Shown here one piece after another: positions 18,620 through 27,564 of a stretch of 47,509 nt of DNA. The notes beneath the pieces were generated by a model. That model saw only the letters and a list, made by a program, of their open reading frames with translations, was not told the DNA's origin and ran no database searches. The position numbers and the translations under genes were made by a program. Source of the DNA: Prosthecobacter debontii (GTDB lineage Bacteria > Verrucomicrobiota > Verrucomicrobiia > Chthoniobacterales > Chthoniobacteraceae); contig CAMDQC010000021.1 of the NCBI GenBank assembly GCA_945905735.1, positions 1 through 47,509 on the forward strand, given 5' to 3'. The number at the start of each line of letters is the position of its first letter. Position 1 is the stretch's first letter.

Positions 18620-19009
18620 CTATTTCTTTTTCGGCGGAGACTTTGCGGCGGGCTTCGCTCCAGCAGGCTTCGACGGCGGTGCGGCGGTCCATTTGATCTC
18701 GGCGATTTCCGCATCGTCGAGAGAGAGATTTCCGTTGCCGTCAAAGATTGAAAGCCAGCTCTTTGGGTTGTTGCGGTAAACTGCCTGAAGCTTCGAGATT
18801 TCGATGCCGGTGATTTTTCCGTCGCGGTTCTCGTCCACTTTTTTGGCCTCGTCTCGTGCGAGATCGCCGATGGAGCGTTGAGGCTTCGCTCGTGTCGGTT
18901 TTTTCGCAGGGGCACCCGGCTTTTTGGCTGGAGCTGCGGGTTTTTTCGGGGCCGGGGCCGCCGCGCTGGCTGCGATGGCTGTGATGAGGAGGAGTGCGAT
19001 GAGTTTCAT
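18620..19009 (-). CDS. small secreted protein with Ala/Pro/Lys linker and two EF-hands
   Basis: 129 residues. Signal peptide MKLIALLLITAIAASAAA, then a basic PKKPAAPAKKPGAPAKK linker to about residue 45. Two EF-hand loops follow: DENRDGKITGIE (canonical) and DGNGNLSLDDAE (Leu in place of the usual Gly at loop position 6). The tail is again Lys/Pro/Ala-rich. It is probably a calcium-binding cell-envelope protein, with the basic linker possibly contacting polyanions such as LPS; both are inferences. It lies 12 bp downstream of trpA on the same strand, an odd pairing that may reflect read-through rather than shared function. Confidence 0.75.
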   Translation of the reverse strand: MKLIALLLITAIAASAAAPAPKKPAAPAKKPGAPAKKPTRAKPQRSIGDLARDEAKKVDENRDGKITGIEISKLQAVYRNNPKSWLSIFDGNGNLSLDDAEIAEIKWTAAPPSKPAGAKPAAKSPPKKK

Positions 19010-19021
19010 AATGGTGCGAGG

Positions 19022-19828
19022 CTACGACTTACGAGTCGCTTGAGCAAGCGGTCGGACGAAATCGGCGACTTTGCGCACGAGGTCGGGGTCTGCGCCGAAC
19101 TCTTCGATTCGCCGGACGATTGCGCTACCGACGATGACCGCGTCTGCCACGGCGGCGATGGCTTTTACCTGTTCCGGCTTGCCCACTCCGAAGCCGACCG
19201 CGATCGGCAGTGAAGTGGTCTTTTTGATTGCTGCGACTTGCTGCGCCATATCCTCGGCGACGTCGGACCGCTCTCCCGTGACGCCCGTGCGGCTGACGTA
19301 GTAGATAAATCCGCCTGCATCCTTGGTGAGTAGTGCGATTCGCTCGGGCGGCGTGGTCGGCGCGATGAGGCGGATGCGTTTCAGCGGGCCGTGCATCCGA
19401 AGTTCGGGCGACGCCTCGTCTTCATCCGGCGGCAGGTCGAGAAACAGAATACCATCGGCACCGGCGGAGGCTGCATCAGCGAGGAAGGTGTCGAAGCCGT
19501 AGCGATACACTGGGTTCATGTAAGTATAGAGCACGATGGGGATCTGGCTCTTCACGCGAATCTCGCGGATACATGCAAAGACGCCGATCACGCTGGCTCC
19601 CGCAGCGAGCGCCCGAGTGGATGCCATCTGGTTCACCACTCCATCGGCGAGTGGATCGCTAAACGGGACGCCGATCTCGATGAGGTCCACGCCCGCATCT
19701 TCCATCGCCCATACGAGTTCGCGCGTTGCGGCAAGCGTCGGGTCGCCGCCGCAGATGTAGGCGATGAATCCGGCGCGGGATTCCGAGCGGAGTTGAGTAA
19801 ATTTTTGGTCGATGCGATTCGTGGACAT
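19022..19828 (-). CDS. trpA: tryptophan synthase alpha subunit
   Basis: 268 residues from the ATG giving MSTNRIDQKF; an upstream ATG adds 14 unlikely residues. TrpA cleaves indole-3-glycerol phosphate to indole and glyceraldehyde 3-phosphate and channels indole to TrpB. The sequence carries the family core LIEIGVPFSDPLADG with both catalytic acids (E51 and D62, matching E49 and D60 of the enterobacterial enzyme), YTYMNPVYRYG, the loop FIYYVSRTGVTGER and the phosphate-binding end VGFGVGKPEQV plus DAVIVGSAIV. Length is normal. No trpB, trpF or trpC is present within the window, so the gene is apart from any trp operon here. It is divergent from the small membrane-protein pair at 19911. Confidence 0.95.
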   Translation of the reverse strand: MSTNRIDQKFTQLRSESRAGFIAYICGGDPTLAATRELVWAMEDAGVDLIEIGVPFSDPLADGVVNQMASTRALAAGASVIGVFACIREIRVKSQIPIVLYTYMNPVYRYGFDTFLADAASAGADGILFLDLPPDEDEASPELRMHGPLKRIRLIAPTTPPERIALLTKDAGGFIYYVSRTGVTGERSDVAEDMAQQVAAIKKTTSLPIAVGFGVGKPEQVKAIAAVADAVIVGSAIVRRIEEFGADPDLVRKVADFVRPLAQATRKS

Positions 19829-19910
19829 GGAGCGCGAGACTGGCGGAATTCGCTGCTGCGCTGCAAGCACGGCGTTGACCGCGAGCGCGGATTCATTCTA
19901 ACTCATCGCC

Positions 19911-20174
19911 ATGTCCGAGCCGACCGATCCAAATCAACCCGCAGCAACGAAAAAACCGCTCCGTGACCTCGTGGAAAAGACCGCGAGCGGCGTGCAAAAG
20001 CGCCCCGTCAATTCGATCGTTTGGGCATTCTTCGTTGGCATCTTCCTCACCATCGTTCCTGTCGGTCGCATCGTAGGAGCTGTGGTGAGTCTCGCGGTCG
20101 CGCTCATCCGTCCTGTGCTCCTGCTGCTCGGCGTCGTGAAGCTCTTCGAAGAAGTGGAACAGCGCCGGAAATGA
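19911..20174 (+). CDS. small membrane protein of unknown function
   Basis: 87 residues. A polar N-terminus (MSEPTDPNQPAATKKPLRDLVEKTA) precedes two hydrophobic segments: SIVWAFFVGIFLTIVPVGRIVGAVVSLAVALI and PVLLLLGVVKLF. The C-terminus EEVEQRRK is charged. It may be a hairpin membrane protein. No family name is recognised. Its stop overlaps the start of the next gene by ATGA, which argues for real translation of both. Confidence 0.65.
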   Translation: MSEPTDPNQPAATKKPLRDLVEKTASGVQKRPVNSIVWAFFVGIFLTIVPVGRIVGAVVSLAVALIRPVLLLLGVVKLFEEVEQRRK

Positions 20175-20302
20175 ACCGCGAACTGGCGAAGCGATGGGCG
20201 GAAACATGCAAGCGCAGTCCGGCGGTGGCTCTTATCTCTGCGGTCGCCGTGGGCTTTCTAGCAGGCATGGTCCTCCGGGCTTTTGAACGTCGGAAAGAAT
20301 AA
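20171..20302 (+). CDS. 43-residue single-pass membrane protein, translationally coupled
   Basis: The ATG overlaps the TGA of the preceding gene (ATGA). The protein starts MNRELAKRWAETCKRSPAVA, has one transmembrane segment (ALISAVAVGFLAGMVLRAF) and ends with basic ERRKE. The arrangement of an amphipathic N-terminus, a Gly-containing membrane helix and a basic tail resembles small YqjD/ElaB-type or holin-like anchors, but no assignment is made. The overlap and shared membrane character with its neighbour suggest the two act together. Confidence 0.6.
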   Translation: MNRELAKRWAETCKRSPAVALISAVAVGFLAGMVLRAFERRKE

Positions 20303-20416
20303 TCGGATCTTCTTTGTGGCGACGATTGCCTGTTCGGTTCGCATTCGCGTTGTCAAAAGGAGAGAGACTCGCGCTGTGTGTCTTTCGCTGGGGAACGCGG
20401 TTCCCACACTACTACT

Positions 20417-22384
20417 ATGAAAATCTCCACAAAACATCACCTAACGCTGCGCATGATTGCCGTCGCCTTGCTGGCGGTCTTCGTCCTTCGCTCCCACGGC
20501 GCAGATGCGAAGCAAAACATCCTCTTCATCCTCGCCGACGACCTCGGCTGGTCCGACACCACGCTCTACGGCGGGACGAAGTTCCACAAGACGCCGAACC
20601 TCGAACGCCTCGCGAAACGCGGGATGATTTTCTCCCGCGCGTACTCCGCCAGCCCGCTCTGCTCGCCGACGCGGTCGAGCATTCTCACCGGACTGCATCC
20701 GGCGCGCACGGGCGTCACCACGCCGAATTGCCACGTCCCGCAAGTCGTGCTGAAAGCGACCATCGGCGTGAAGGCTGCGGCGGGGAGCAAAGCCGTGGAT
20801 CCGAATCCCGTCACGCGCCTCAACACGACCTACACCACGCTCGCCGAGACGCTCAAAGCTGCGGGCTACGCCACCGGGCATTTTGGAAAATGGCACCTCG
20901 GCCCCGAGCCATACTCGCCGCTTCAGCAGGGCTTCGATGTCGATGTCCCGCACCACGCCGGCCCCGGACCCGCGGGCAGTTTTGTCGCGCCGTGGAAATT
21001 CAAGGACTTCGACCACGACCCCGCCGTGCCCGACCAGCACCTCGAAGACCGCATGACCAAGGAAGCCGTCTCCTTTTTGGAGAAACACAAAGACGAACCG
21101 TTTTTTCTCAACTACTGGATGTTCAGCGTCCACGCGCCGTTCGACGCAAAGAAAGCGCTCATCGACAAATACGCGAAGACCGCCGACCCCGCCGACCCGC
21201 AGCATTGCCCCACGTATGCCGCGATGGTCGAGAGCATGGACGACGCCATCGGCACGCTGCTCGACACGCTCGACCGCCTGAAGCTCGCCGACAAAACCAT
21301 AGTCGTCTTCACCTCCGACAACGGCGGCAATATGTATAGCGACGTGGACGGCGTCGTCCCCACCAGCAACGCCCCGCTGCGCGGCGGAAAAGCGACCGTC
21401 TATGAAGGCGGCATCCGCGTCCCCTGCGTCGTCAGCGTTCCCGGCATCACCGCGCCCGGCAGCAGCAGTGATGCCTCCATCCAGAGCACCGACTTTTTCC
21501 AAACATTCCTCGAACTTCTCGGATTGCCGCTGCCGTCCGGCGTTCCATTCGATGGAAAAAGCATCGTCCCCGCCCTGCGCGGACAGCCCTTCGAGCGCGG
21601 CCCGATGTTCACCTACTTCCCGCACAACCCGCCCGTGCCCGAATGGCAGCCGCCCTCCGTCGTCGTCCACGAAGGCGATTGGAAACTCATCCGCCTCTTC
21701 TTCCAGGGCGAAAACGGCGCGCACCGCTGGAAGCTCTTCAACCTCCGCGACGACATCGGCGAAAAAAACGACCTCGCCGCAAAAGAGCCCGCCCGAGTGA
21801 AAGCGATGGACGCCCTCATCACAAAATTCCTCACCGAGACCAGCGCCGTCCAGCCCGTCCTGAACCCCGACTTCGACGCCGCGAAGTATCGCCCCGAAGA
21901 GGAGGGCAAAGGCAAAATCCGCGACAACGCAAAACCCGACCGCGCCCGGAAGAAAACCCCTGCACCCGCACCCGCCGCCGTCGCGCCGGAGAAAGTGGAT
22001 GCCGCCCTGCAAGGCTGGCGCGCACGAGCCTGCACGGCGACGGTGGAAGACGGAATCGTCACCATCACCGCGACCGGCGACGCGCCATTCCTCGGCTTCG
22101 CCCCCGGCCCGCTCGACGCCGCAGCCACGCTGAAAGTCCGCATCAAAAGCAACGGCGGCACCGGCAAAGTCGCCTGGCTCCCATCGCCCGCCACTCCCGC
22201 AGCCGAAGCCCCCAAGCCCGCCGAGTTCAGCATCAAAGCGGGCGAGTGGACGGAAGTCACATCGCCCATCCCGGCCGTCCCCGACAAACCCGGAGTCCTC
22301 CGCCTCTTCCTCCCCGGCGACGCCACAGCCATCGACTGGATCGAACTCACCACCGCAGGGAAAGCGCGACGCTGGGAGTTTTAA
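20417..22384 (+). CDS. secreted arylsulfatase-type sulfatase with extra C-terminal domain
   Basis: 655 residues from the ATG giving [20 protein letters not shown], a signal peptide; an upstream ATG at 20378 adds 13 residues. The alkaline-phosphatase-superfamily sulfatase core covers about residues 33-500: metal-ligand [14 protein letters not shown], the CSPTR motif with C82 as the predicted formylglycine residue, GHFGKWHLG, and FTSDNGGN late in the domain. Type I sulfatases hydrolyse sulfate esters, commonly of polysaccharides. After a Pro/Ala/Lys linker (about 505-535), residues 540-655 form a beta-rich extension ([20 protein letters not shown] and a final AIDWIELTT) like a carbohydrate-binding sandwich. 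No formylglycine-generating enzyme is in the window. It is followed by a long palindrome and the esterase; coordinated action on polysaccharide is only an inference. Confidence 0.92.
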   Translation: MKISTKHHLTLRMIAVALLAVFVLRSHGADAKQNILFILADDLGWSDTTLYGGTKFHKTPNLERLAKRGMIFSRAYSASPLCSPTRSSILTGLHPARTGVTTPNCHVPQVVLKATIGVKAAAGSKAVDPNPVTRLNTTYTTLAETLKAAGYATGHFGKWHLGPEPYSPLQQGFDVDVPHHAGPGPAGSFVAPWKFKDFDHDPAVPDQHLEDRMTKEAVSFLEKHKDEPFFLNYWMFSVHAPFDAKKALIDKYAKTADPADPQHCPTYAAMVESMDDAIGTLLDTLDRLKLADKTIVVFTSDNGGNMYSDVDGVVPTSNAPLRGGKATVYEGGIRVPCVVSVPGITAPGSSSDASIQSTDFFQTFLELLGLPLPSGVPFDGKSIVPALRGQPFERGPMFTYFPHNPPVPEWQPPSVVVHEGDWKLIRLFFQGENGAHRWKLFNLRDDIGEKNDLAAKEPARVKAMDALITKFLTETSAVQPVLNPDFDAAKYRPEEEGKGKIRDNAKPDRARKKTPAPAPAAVAPEKVDAALQGWRARACTATVEDGIVTITATGDAPFLGFAPGPLDAAATLKVRIKSNGGTGKVAWLPSPATPAAEAPKPAEFSIKAGEWTEVTSPIPAVPDKPGVLRLFLPGDATAIDWIELTTAGKARRWEF

Positions 22385-22620
22385 ATCCGAATGCCGCGAT
22401 TGAGGGCCGAAGGCTCGGATTCATACCAGCCTTGGGCGACGCCCAAGGTAAGTTTGAGCAAACGATGAAGGGCTGAAAGCCCGGCTTCATGCGGTTCCTG
22501 CGATTCCCGTGATGAATCGGGCTTTCAGCCCTCAACCTCTCGCCGTGCCCGGACCTAGGCCGTCGCTCGTTCCTCGCTTTGGCCTAGGCTGGTATGAGTC
22601 TGGGCCTTTGGCCCCCAAAA
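22384..22620. repeat. composite palindromic intergenic element (sulfatase-esterase gap)
   Basis: This gap is a long imperfect palindrome built of smaller ones. The outer arms at about 22403-22432 and 22587-22615 share TCATACCAGCC against GGCTGGTATGA. The inner arms AGGGCTGAAAGCCCG (22469-22483) and CGGGCTTTCAGCCCT (22518-22532) are exact reverse complements, and each is also a small hairpin. CCTTGGGC-GAC-GCCCAAGG (22430-22448) is a further hairpin, and CCTAGGCC/GGCCTAGG flank 22565-22577. The 13 bases at 22565-22577 reappear, inverted, in the element at 36714-36926. No protein is encoded. A non-autonomous mobile or REP-like element is the likeliest identity. Confidence 0.75.
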
Positions 22621-22707
22621 GCGGCGTTCAGGTTAATAGGAGGGTGAGTCGCGCTGCGCCGCATCATGCCGATTGCATCCGGTGCGGGCAACCGGTAGGC
22701 GGTGCGC

Positions 22708-23763
22708 ATGAAAATCATCCACTGCATCTCCGCCGGAATCTTTCTTCTCTCGGCAAACATCAATGCGCAGGTCGCGCCCCCGGTCGATCCACTCGCCGAA
22801 AACCCCGGCAACGATGGCGACGGGAGTTTCACCGTCGGCCCCGATTACCCGAAAGCCCCGGACCTGACCGACCTCGGCAACCCGAAGGGCAAACAGTTCC
22901 AGTTCACGATGAAGCTGGCCGACAGCAAAATCCTCCGTGGCGATGACACGACGCTGGAGCCTGCGAAAAAGGAAGTCCGCAAGGAGCGCAAGATTTTCGT
23001 TTACGTCCCCGCCGCTTACAAGGACGGCACGAAGGCGGCGCTGCTGGTCATCCACGACGGCCCCGGCCCGCTAAACCTTGTTCGCAACGCGCTCGATAAT
23101 CTCACCATTTCCAAAGACCCGAAACGCAAACTGCCGCCGTTCATCGCCATCGCCGTGGAGAATGGCGGGAACGATGGAAAGAACAGTCAGCGCGGACTCG
23201 AATACGACACGATGTCCGACCGGCTCGCGCGCTTCATCAACGACGAAGTGCTGCCCGCCGTCCTCGCCAACGCGGAAATCAAAGCCGCGTATCCGAAGCT
23301 CGCATTCACCAAGAATCCGTGGGGTCGCGCAGCGCTCGGCTGCAGCTCCGGTGGCGCGGCGGCGATGAGCATGGGCTGGTTTCGCCCAGACCTTTTCCGC
23401 CGCATCGTGGCCTACTCCGGCACGTTTGTGGACCAGCAGGACGACGATGCGCCCGAGGAGGCGAAATTTCCGCTCGGCGCGTGGGAGTATCACTCCAGCA
23501 TGAAGCTCATCGAGAAGACCGAGAAAAAGCCGCTGCGGATTTTCACGCACGTCTCGGAGAACGATCTCCGCGCCAAAGACGCCGAGAGCACGTATCACAA
23601 TTGGGTAATGGCCGGCGAGCGCACCGCCGCCGCGCTCAAAGCGAAAGGCTACCACCACCGATACGTCTTTTCCAAAGGCACCGGCCACTGCGATGGCAAA
23701 GTCTTCCAGCACACGCTCGCCGATACGCTCGTGTGGCTGTGGCGCGGTTATCGCGCGGAGTAA
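22708..23763 (+). CDS. secreted esterase of the enterochelin esterase-like / esterase D type
   Basis: 351 residues from the ATG giving MKIIHCISAGIFLLSANINA, a signal peptide; an in-frame GTG two codons earlier is also possible. The alpha/beta-hydrolase core runs from about residue 90: RKIFVYVPAAYKDGTKAALLVIHDG is the usual first-strand region, and GCSSGG supplies the nucleophile elbow with S213. A likely acid lies in SENDLRAKD and the histidine is H327 (GTGHCDG). Relatives hydrolyse ester bonds in substrates ranging from siderophores to acetylated polysaccharides. Being secreted and downstream of a sulfatase, a polysaccharide esterase role is plausible but not shown. About 320 bp of palindromic DNA separates it from the sulfatase, so a shared transcript is uncertain. 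Confidence 0.85.
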   Translation: MKIIHCISAGIFLLSANINAQVAPPVDPLAENPGNDGDGSFTVGPDYPKAPDLTDLGNPKGKQFQFTMKLADSKILRGDDTTLEPAKKEVRKERKIFVYVPAAYKDGTKAALLVIHDGPGPLNLVRNALDNLTISKDPKRKLPPFIAIAVENGGNDGKNSQRGLEYDTMSDRLARFINDEVLPAVLANAEIKAAYPKLAFTKNPWGRAALGCSSGGAAAMSMGWFRPDLFRRIVAYSGTFVDQQDDDAPEEAKFPLGAWEYHSSMKLIEKTEKKPLRIFTHVSENDLRAKDAESTYHNWVMAGERTAAALKAKGYHHRYVFSKGTGHCDGKVFQHTLADTLVWLWRGYRAE

Positions 23764-24066
23764 GGAGCGATAGTTTGGCGTGAGACCGACCCAAACTAAG
23801 CGCATCTCTCCACACCGCGTCCCGTCTTTCGTAACTGAAAAATCCCCGCACAAAGTTAAAGCCGCAGTCGTCGGCTTGCACGGCACGCTGTTGTTTTGCC
23901 GCTACGCGCCAAAGTCGCGGTGTCTGTTTTCAGAGGCAAAACCGCCCGTAATCGCCCTTATCTTAGTGCCATTCGAGCGTGTGCGCTTATTCCGACAGGG
24001 AGCGATCTTGACCCGGCGGAAACGGCACACGGGTTCTGTGTGCAGGGCGATTTGAGCTGACGGACT
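23764..24066. other. intergenic stretch between convergent genes, with a small hairpin
   Basis: About 300 bp between the convergent esterase and pseudopilin-like genes. TAGTTTGG (23771-23778) and CCAAACTA (23791-23798) form a perfect 8-bp stem with a 12-base loop just after the esterase stop, which could help end transcription, but no U-run follows. The rest holds only short, weak inverted repeats. I see no gene or RNA here. Confidence 0.5.
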
Positions 24067-24513
24067 CTACCGTCGAGCGTTGAGAGTCGTGAAATCTTTC
24101 TCGGAAATGATGCGGGCGGAGAAGTCGCTGAGCCCGATGACCCTGTTACCTTTATACGCCTCAGGTGAGGCGAGGATGATGCGTGGCTCGCTGTCGCCTT
24201 CCTTGAAACGCTCGGGGTAATAGAGCCAATCCACGCGTTGATTCGTCGTCGGCGAGGTGAACTTTGAAAGGTGTTCCCAGCCGGCTTTCGTCACGTATCT
24301 TTCCGAGCCGTTCGCGACCAGTTCATCGAGAGTTTTCGGCAGGTAGTCTTCGTCTCGGAGATACATGTGCAGGGCATTTTCCACCTGTTTGAGGTCGTTG
24401 AGTCTCTGTGTCAGTATGCCCTTCGTCGCGGGGCCGGAGTGGAACGGCATGATGAACCCCAGCAGCACGATGCCTGCGACGATTGCGAATAGGTTGCGCC
24501 AGCGTGTTTTCAT
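24067..24513 (-). CDS. membrane-anchored protein of unknown function, pseudopilin-like layout
   Basis: 148 residues. One N-terminal transmembrane segment (NLFAIVAGIVLLGFIMPF) is followed by an extended helix (ILTQRLNDLKQVENALHMYLRDEDYLP) and LPKTLDELVANG, then a small beta-rich domain ending in RVDWLYYPERF and PRIILASPE. The helix plus the LPxTLDELV phrase is how many type II secretion pseudopilin-like or minor-pilin-like proteins read, but there is no prepilin cleavage motif before the hydrophobic segment, so this is not called a pilin. It lies 17 bp downstream of the larger exported protein gene and is probably in the same transcript. Confidence 0.6.
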   Translation of the reverse strand: MKTRWRNLFAIVAGIVLLGFIMPFHSGPATKGILTQRLNDLKQVENALHMYLRDEDYLPKTLDELVANGSERYVTKAGWEHLSKFTSPTTNQRVDWLYYPERFKEGDSEPRIILASPEAYKGNRVIGLSDFSARIISEKDFTTLNARR

Positions 24514-24530
24514 GGTCGTGGGTGGAGCGA

Positions 24531-26522
24531 TTACGGCATCTCCACTAGGACAGCCCAGGTTCCTGCGGTCGTGGCATTGGGTGTGAGGATGAGGTGGGTG
24601 GCTTCGGTTTTTACGGCGACGATTTCATCGACCGCTCCGCGGATGGAGTTTTGGAGCATCCGGGCGATCCATGGTTTTTTGGCCCGGGCTTCGCCGACTT
24701 CGATGGTGAGTTCGCCTGCCGGGGTGGGCTTTCCGGCTCGCCGGTCGGTGGTGGCGATGTAGATGACGAGGAGGCGACTGTCGCCTGCGCTGATGCGGTA
24801 GAGGGTGTGAGAGTCGCGGGCTTCCATGCCAAATTGCAGCGGTCCACTCATGGTTTCGGTGAGTTTCGTCATGAGGGATACGCAGTCGTCGCTTGCCTGT
24901 TTGCGGCCTATAAAATCCCAGATGAGGCGTGTTTGTTGGGCGTCGAGATCGTTGGCGGCGACCCATTCGTAGAAGCGGGCGATGCTGGTGAGGATGTGGC
25001 TGGGGCTGCGCCCGATGGCGCCGAATTCGTTGGTAATCCAGAGCCCTTTGATTTGTTTTCCGTAGGTGCTCCACAGTCCTTGGAGGGCTTTGGTATCGGG
25101 GGCGTCGGCGAAGGGGTGGCTGACGGTAAGGTAGTCCACGAAGTCGATGACGCGTTTGCCTTTGAGCGTCGGCGCGAGGTCGCCGGTCACGATGTGATCG
25201 AGGACGCTGCGGAACCATTCGCGGTTGGCATCGAGGCCGACACGCGCGCAACTGCCGATGAGGACGGGGATGCGGCGCTCGTCGCCAAAGACATCGGTGG
25301 ATGCACGTCGGACGGCCTCGACTGCGGGCGCGAAATAGTTTTCCGCGTAGGCAGTCGCGTCGGCGGGATTGTTTGCACCCCGCGTGACGCTGGTGCCGCG
25401 CCGTAGGGTGACCTTCAGCGAGCGAACATCGGGGCTGGTGCCTAGGGCGCGCGAGTTAATGTCGTCGCCCCACTGGAAGTATAGGCGGTTTTCTGCGCCT
25501 GTATTCGCGCCGTAGGCGAGCTTGAGTAGTGCCCATATTTGGTCCTGCTGAATCTTGCCGAGCATGGATTGCCAAGGGGCGACGTAGAGGGCTTGGAGGT
25601 CGTTTTGGACGATGATGGGGAGGTTCAGGTCGAGTCCGAGGGCTTCGCGCTTTTGGTGGTCACGGAACCACGCGAGGTCCATCTCCACGGGGGTTTTGTT
25701 AAATGGGCCGTTCATCCGCTGGCCGGGGAGTTGAGGCTTGAGGGGGAGGCCGTTCGCGGGGCCATCGAACTGCCGCACGGTCTTCCAAGGGCCCGGCGCA
25801 GTGTCGCTGTGGACGCCGAAGTAGTGCTGCCAGTCGCCGCGTAGGGGCTTCATTTTCGCGTCGGTGAAATCGACCGCGAGTCGTGCTGTCGCGACTGCTT
25901 TCGGCGGAACGGCGACATGCTTAGGCGGGGTTGATTTGGTGATGGCGGGCTTCGAAGGTTCGCCACCGAGGAGGATGTCGGCAAAAGTCGCGTGCCCTCG
26001 TTCGACGAAGAGACTCGGCGTGACGGTGCCTTCTTCAAAGACGACCGGCAGTTCTGCGATCTGCGCGCCGCTGGAGAGCAATCTCATCGTGTCTGTGGTG
26101 AATTGGAGTAATAGCTCCACGGGCTTTTCTAGCGCCCCGGCGGGAAGTGTCGCGATGGTGCGCCCCCGTCCGTTGGTGATTGTCCCGGATGCGGCGTCGA
26201 GTTGCAGGCGGACGAGATCGCCTTTCGCATCGCGCAGTCCGGCGAGCCACATTCCGGCCCTTGCTGCGTCGCCGTTTACCGTGATGCGGAGCGACAGCCA
26301 GCGACCCTTCAGCGGGATCCCTGTGGAGGCTGCATACTCGGAGAGCGTTTCTTTTGCCGTGGCCTCCACGCCGCTTGCCGCAGTGGTCCATACGCCGCTT
26401 TGCTTTCGCCATGTGAAGTCTGGCGCGAGCAGTAGGCGCGCATGGCTCTTCGGCTCCTCCTGCGAATGCAGTGGCGATAGGAGTGCAGCGAACGCGAAGG
26501 CAAGTGCGGCGACGAATTTCAT
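24531..26522 (-). CDS. large secreted protein of unknown function, possibly glycoside hydrolase-like
   Basis: 663 residues from the ATG giving MKFVAALAFAFAALLSPLHS, a signal peptide; an upstream ATG adds 13 residues. The N-terminal 200 residues are beta-rich (SLRITVNGDAARAGMWLAGL), like a LamG or carbohydrate-binding sandwich. After a Pro/Lys linker (about 195-220) the long second half has features of a TIM-barrel hydrolase: DLNLPIIVQNDLQALYVAPW, RIPVLIGSCARVGLDANREW, FVDYLTVSHPFADAP and GLWITNEFGAIGRS, where the Asn-Glu pair would fit an acid/base position of a clan-A glycosidase. The C-terminal 100 residues form another beta domain. No family is recognised with confidence; the hydrolase idea rests on this motif pattern only. 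It is divergent from the TraB-like gene, with about 90 bp between starts. Confidence 0.6.
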   Translation of the reverse strand: MKFVAALAFAFAALLSPLHSQEEPKSHARLLLAPDFTWRKQSGVWTTAASGVEATAKETLSEYAASTGIPLKGRWLSLRITVNGDAARAGMWLAGLRDAKGDLVRLQLDAASGTITNGRGRTIATLPAGALEKPVELLLQFTTDTMRLLSSGAQIAELPVVFEEGTVTPSLFVERGHATFADILLGGEPSKPAITKSTPPKHVAVPPKAVATARLAVDFTDAKMKPLRGDWQHYFGVHSDTAPGPWKTVRQFDGPANGLPLKPQLPGQRMNGPFNKTPVEMDLAWFRDHQKREALGLDLNLPIIVQNDLQALYVAPWQSMLGKIQQDQIWALLKLAYGANTGAENRLYFQWGDDINSRALGTSPDVRSLKVTLRRGTSVTRGANNPADATAYAENYFAPAVEAVRRASTDVFGDERRIPVLIGSCARVGLDANREWFRSVLDHIVTGDLAPTLKGKRVIDFVDYLTVSHPFADAPDTKALQGLWSTYGKQIKGLWITNEFGAIGRSPSHILTSIARFYEWVAANDLDAQQTRLIWDFIGRKQASDDCVSLMTKLTETMSGPLQFGMEARDSHTLYRISAGDSRLLVIYIATTDRRAGKPTPAGELTIEVGEARAKKPWIARMLQNSIRGAVDEIVAVKTEATHLILTPNATTAGTWAVLVEMP

Positions 26523-26613
26523 AGGAGTGTGAGTGAACCAGTAATCTGCCGCGGCGACCAAAGGAATCTTGTCCTCTAGTCATACGGCCCGCGCCGTGCT
26601 ACTCCCCACCGCC

Positions 26614-27492
26614 ATGAGCCGCATCTATTTTCTAGCCATCGCCTTTCTCGTCACCGTTTTACAGCCGACTTTCGCTGCCGAGATGAAAAAAGACTACGTC
26701 CGCTACATCGGCGACGATAAGGCGGGCAAGCTCGATACCGTCATCGTCTCCATGAAGAAGGGCGACATCAAGCTCGACCTCATTGGCGCGGTTCACATCG
26801 CAGACAAGAGCTACTACAGCGAGCTCAGCGGCCTTTTCAAAGGATACGACTCGCTCCTTTTCGAGCTCGTCGATGGTCAACGCCTCAAAGAGGAGACGGA
26901 AGGGAAGAAAACGGATCCTTCTGATAAGGAGGCCGACCCCTCCTTCGCCTTCCTCCGTGGCATGATGACGAACCTCGCGAGCTACTTCAAATTCCAGTAT
27001 CAGACCGAAGGCATCGACTATCACAGCGCCAACTTCGTCCACGCCGACGTGAGTTTCGAGGAGTTCGAGCGCATGCAAGCGGAGAAAAACGAGACTTTCT
27101 TCACCCTTTTCCAAAAAGCCATGCGTGCGCAATTGGCCATCGGCACGGACAAAAATGCCGAGCCAAAAGGCGGCCAACTCCTGCTCGCTCTCCTCGGCGA
27201 TTCCAGCGGCATCAAAGTCGTCATGGCCCGCAGCCTCGCCAGCGCTGACGCCCTCCTTGACGCCATCGAAGGCGAAGACGGCACCGTCATCCTGTCCGAG
27301 CGCAACAAGGTCGCCCTCCGCGTCTTTGAAAAACAAGTTGCCGCTGGTAAAAAGAACCTCGGCATCTTTTACGGTGCCGCCCATCTCCCGGATATGGAGG
27401 CTCGCCTTATCAAAATGGGCTACGAAAGAACGGGCGAAAAATGGATGACAGCTTGGGACATCCAGCCCCGCGTCCAGTCGGAGGCGAAGTAG
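26614..27492 (+). CDS. exported TraB/GumN/PrgY-fold protein
   Basis: 292 residues from the ATG giving MSRIYFLAIAFLVTVLQPTFA, a signal peptide; an upstream ATG adds 15 residues. The TraB/PrgY/GumN (TIKI-like) signature is complete: LDLIGAVHIADKSYY near the start, SLLFELVDG, then VILSERNKVAL and GIFYGAAHLPDMEARLIKMGY near the end. These conserved His, Glu and Arg residues have been proposed to form a metal-dependent protease site in animal TIKI proteins; in bacteria the function is generally unknown. It is the first gene of a plus-strand series (TraB-like, DUF4412, Maf, MFS, kinase). The 72-bp gap to the next gene allows either a shared or a separate promoter. Confidence 0.82.
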   Translation: MSRIYFLAIAFLVTVLQPTFAAEMKKDYVRYIGDDKAGKLDTVIVSMKKGDIKLDLIGAVHIADKSYYSELSGLFKGYDSLLFELVDGQRLKEETEGKKTDPSDKEADPSFAFLRGMMTNLASYFKFQYQTEGIDYHSANFVHADVSFEEFERMQAEKNETFFTLFQKAMRAQLAIGTDKNAEPKGGQLLLALLGDSSGIKVVMARSLASADALLDAIEGEDGTVILSERNKVALRVFEKQVAAGKKNLGIFYGAAHLPDMEARLIKMGYERTGEKWMTAWDIQPRVQSEAK

Positions 27493-27564
27493 CATCCGCT
27501 TTCTCCTTTGTCGCAAGAATCTCGCTTTCCTATCCCGAGAAACACGGGCACGCTTTTCGCCGTT

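Noticed and set aside
20441..22012. A 523-codon minus-strand open frame opposite the sulfatase
   Set aside because: The sulfatase frame has complete catalytic motifs. The antisense frame is Gly/Val/Asp-rich low-information sequence from the reverse complement of GC-biased codons.
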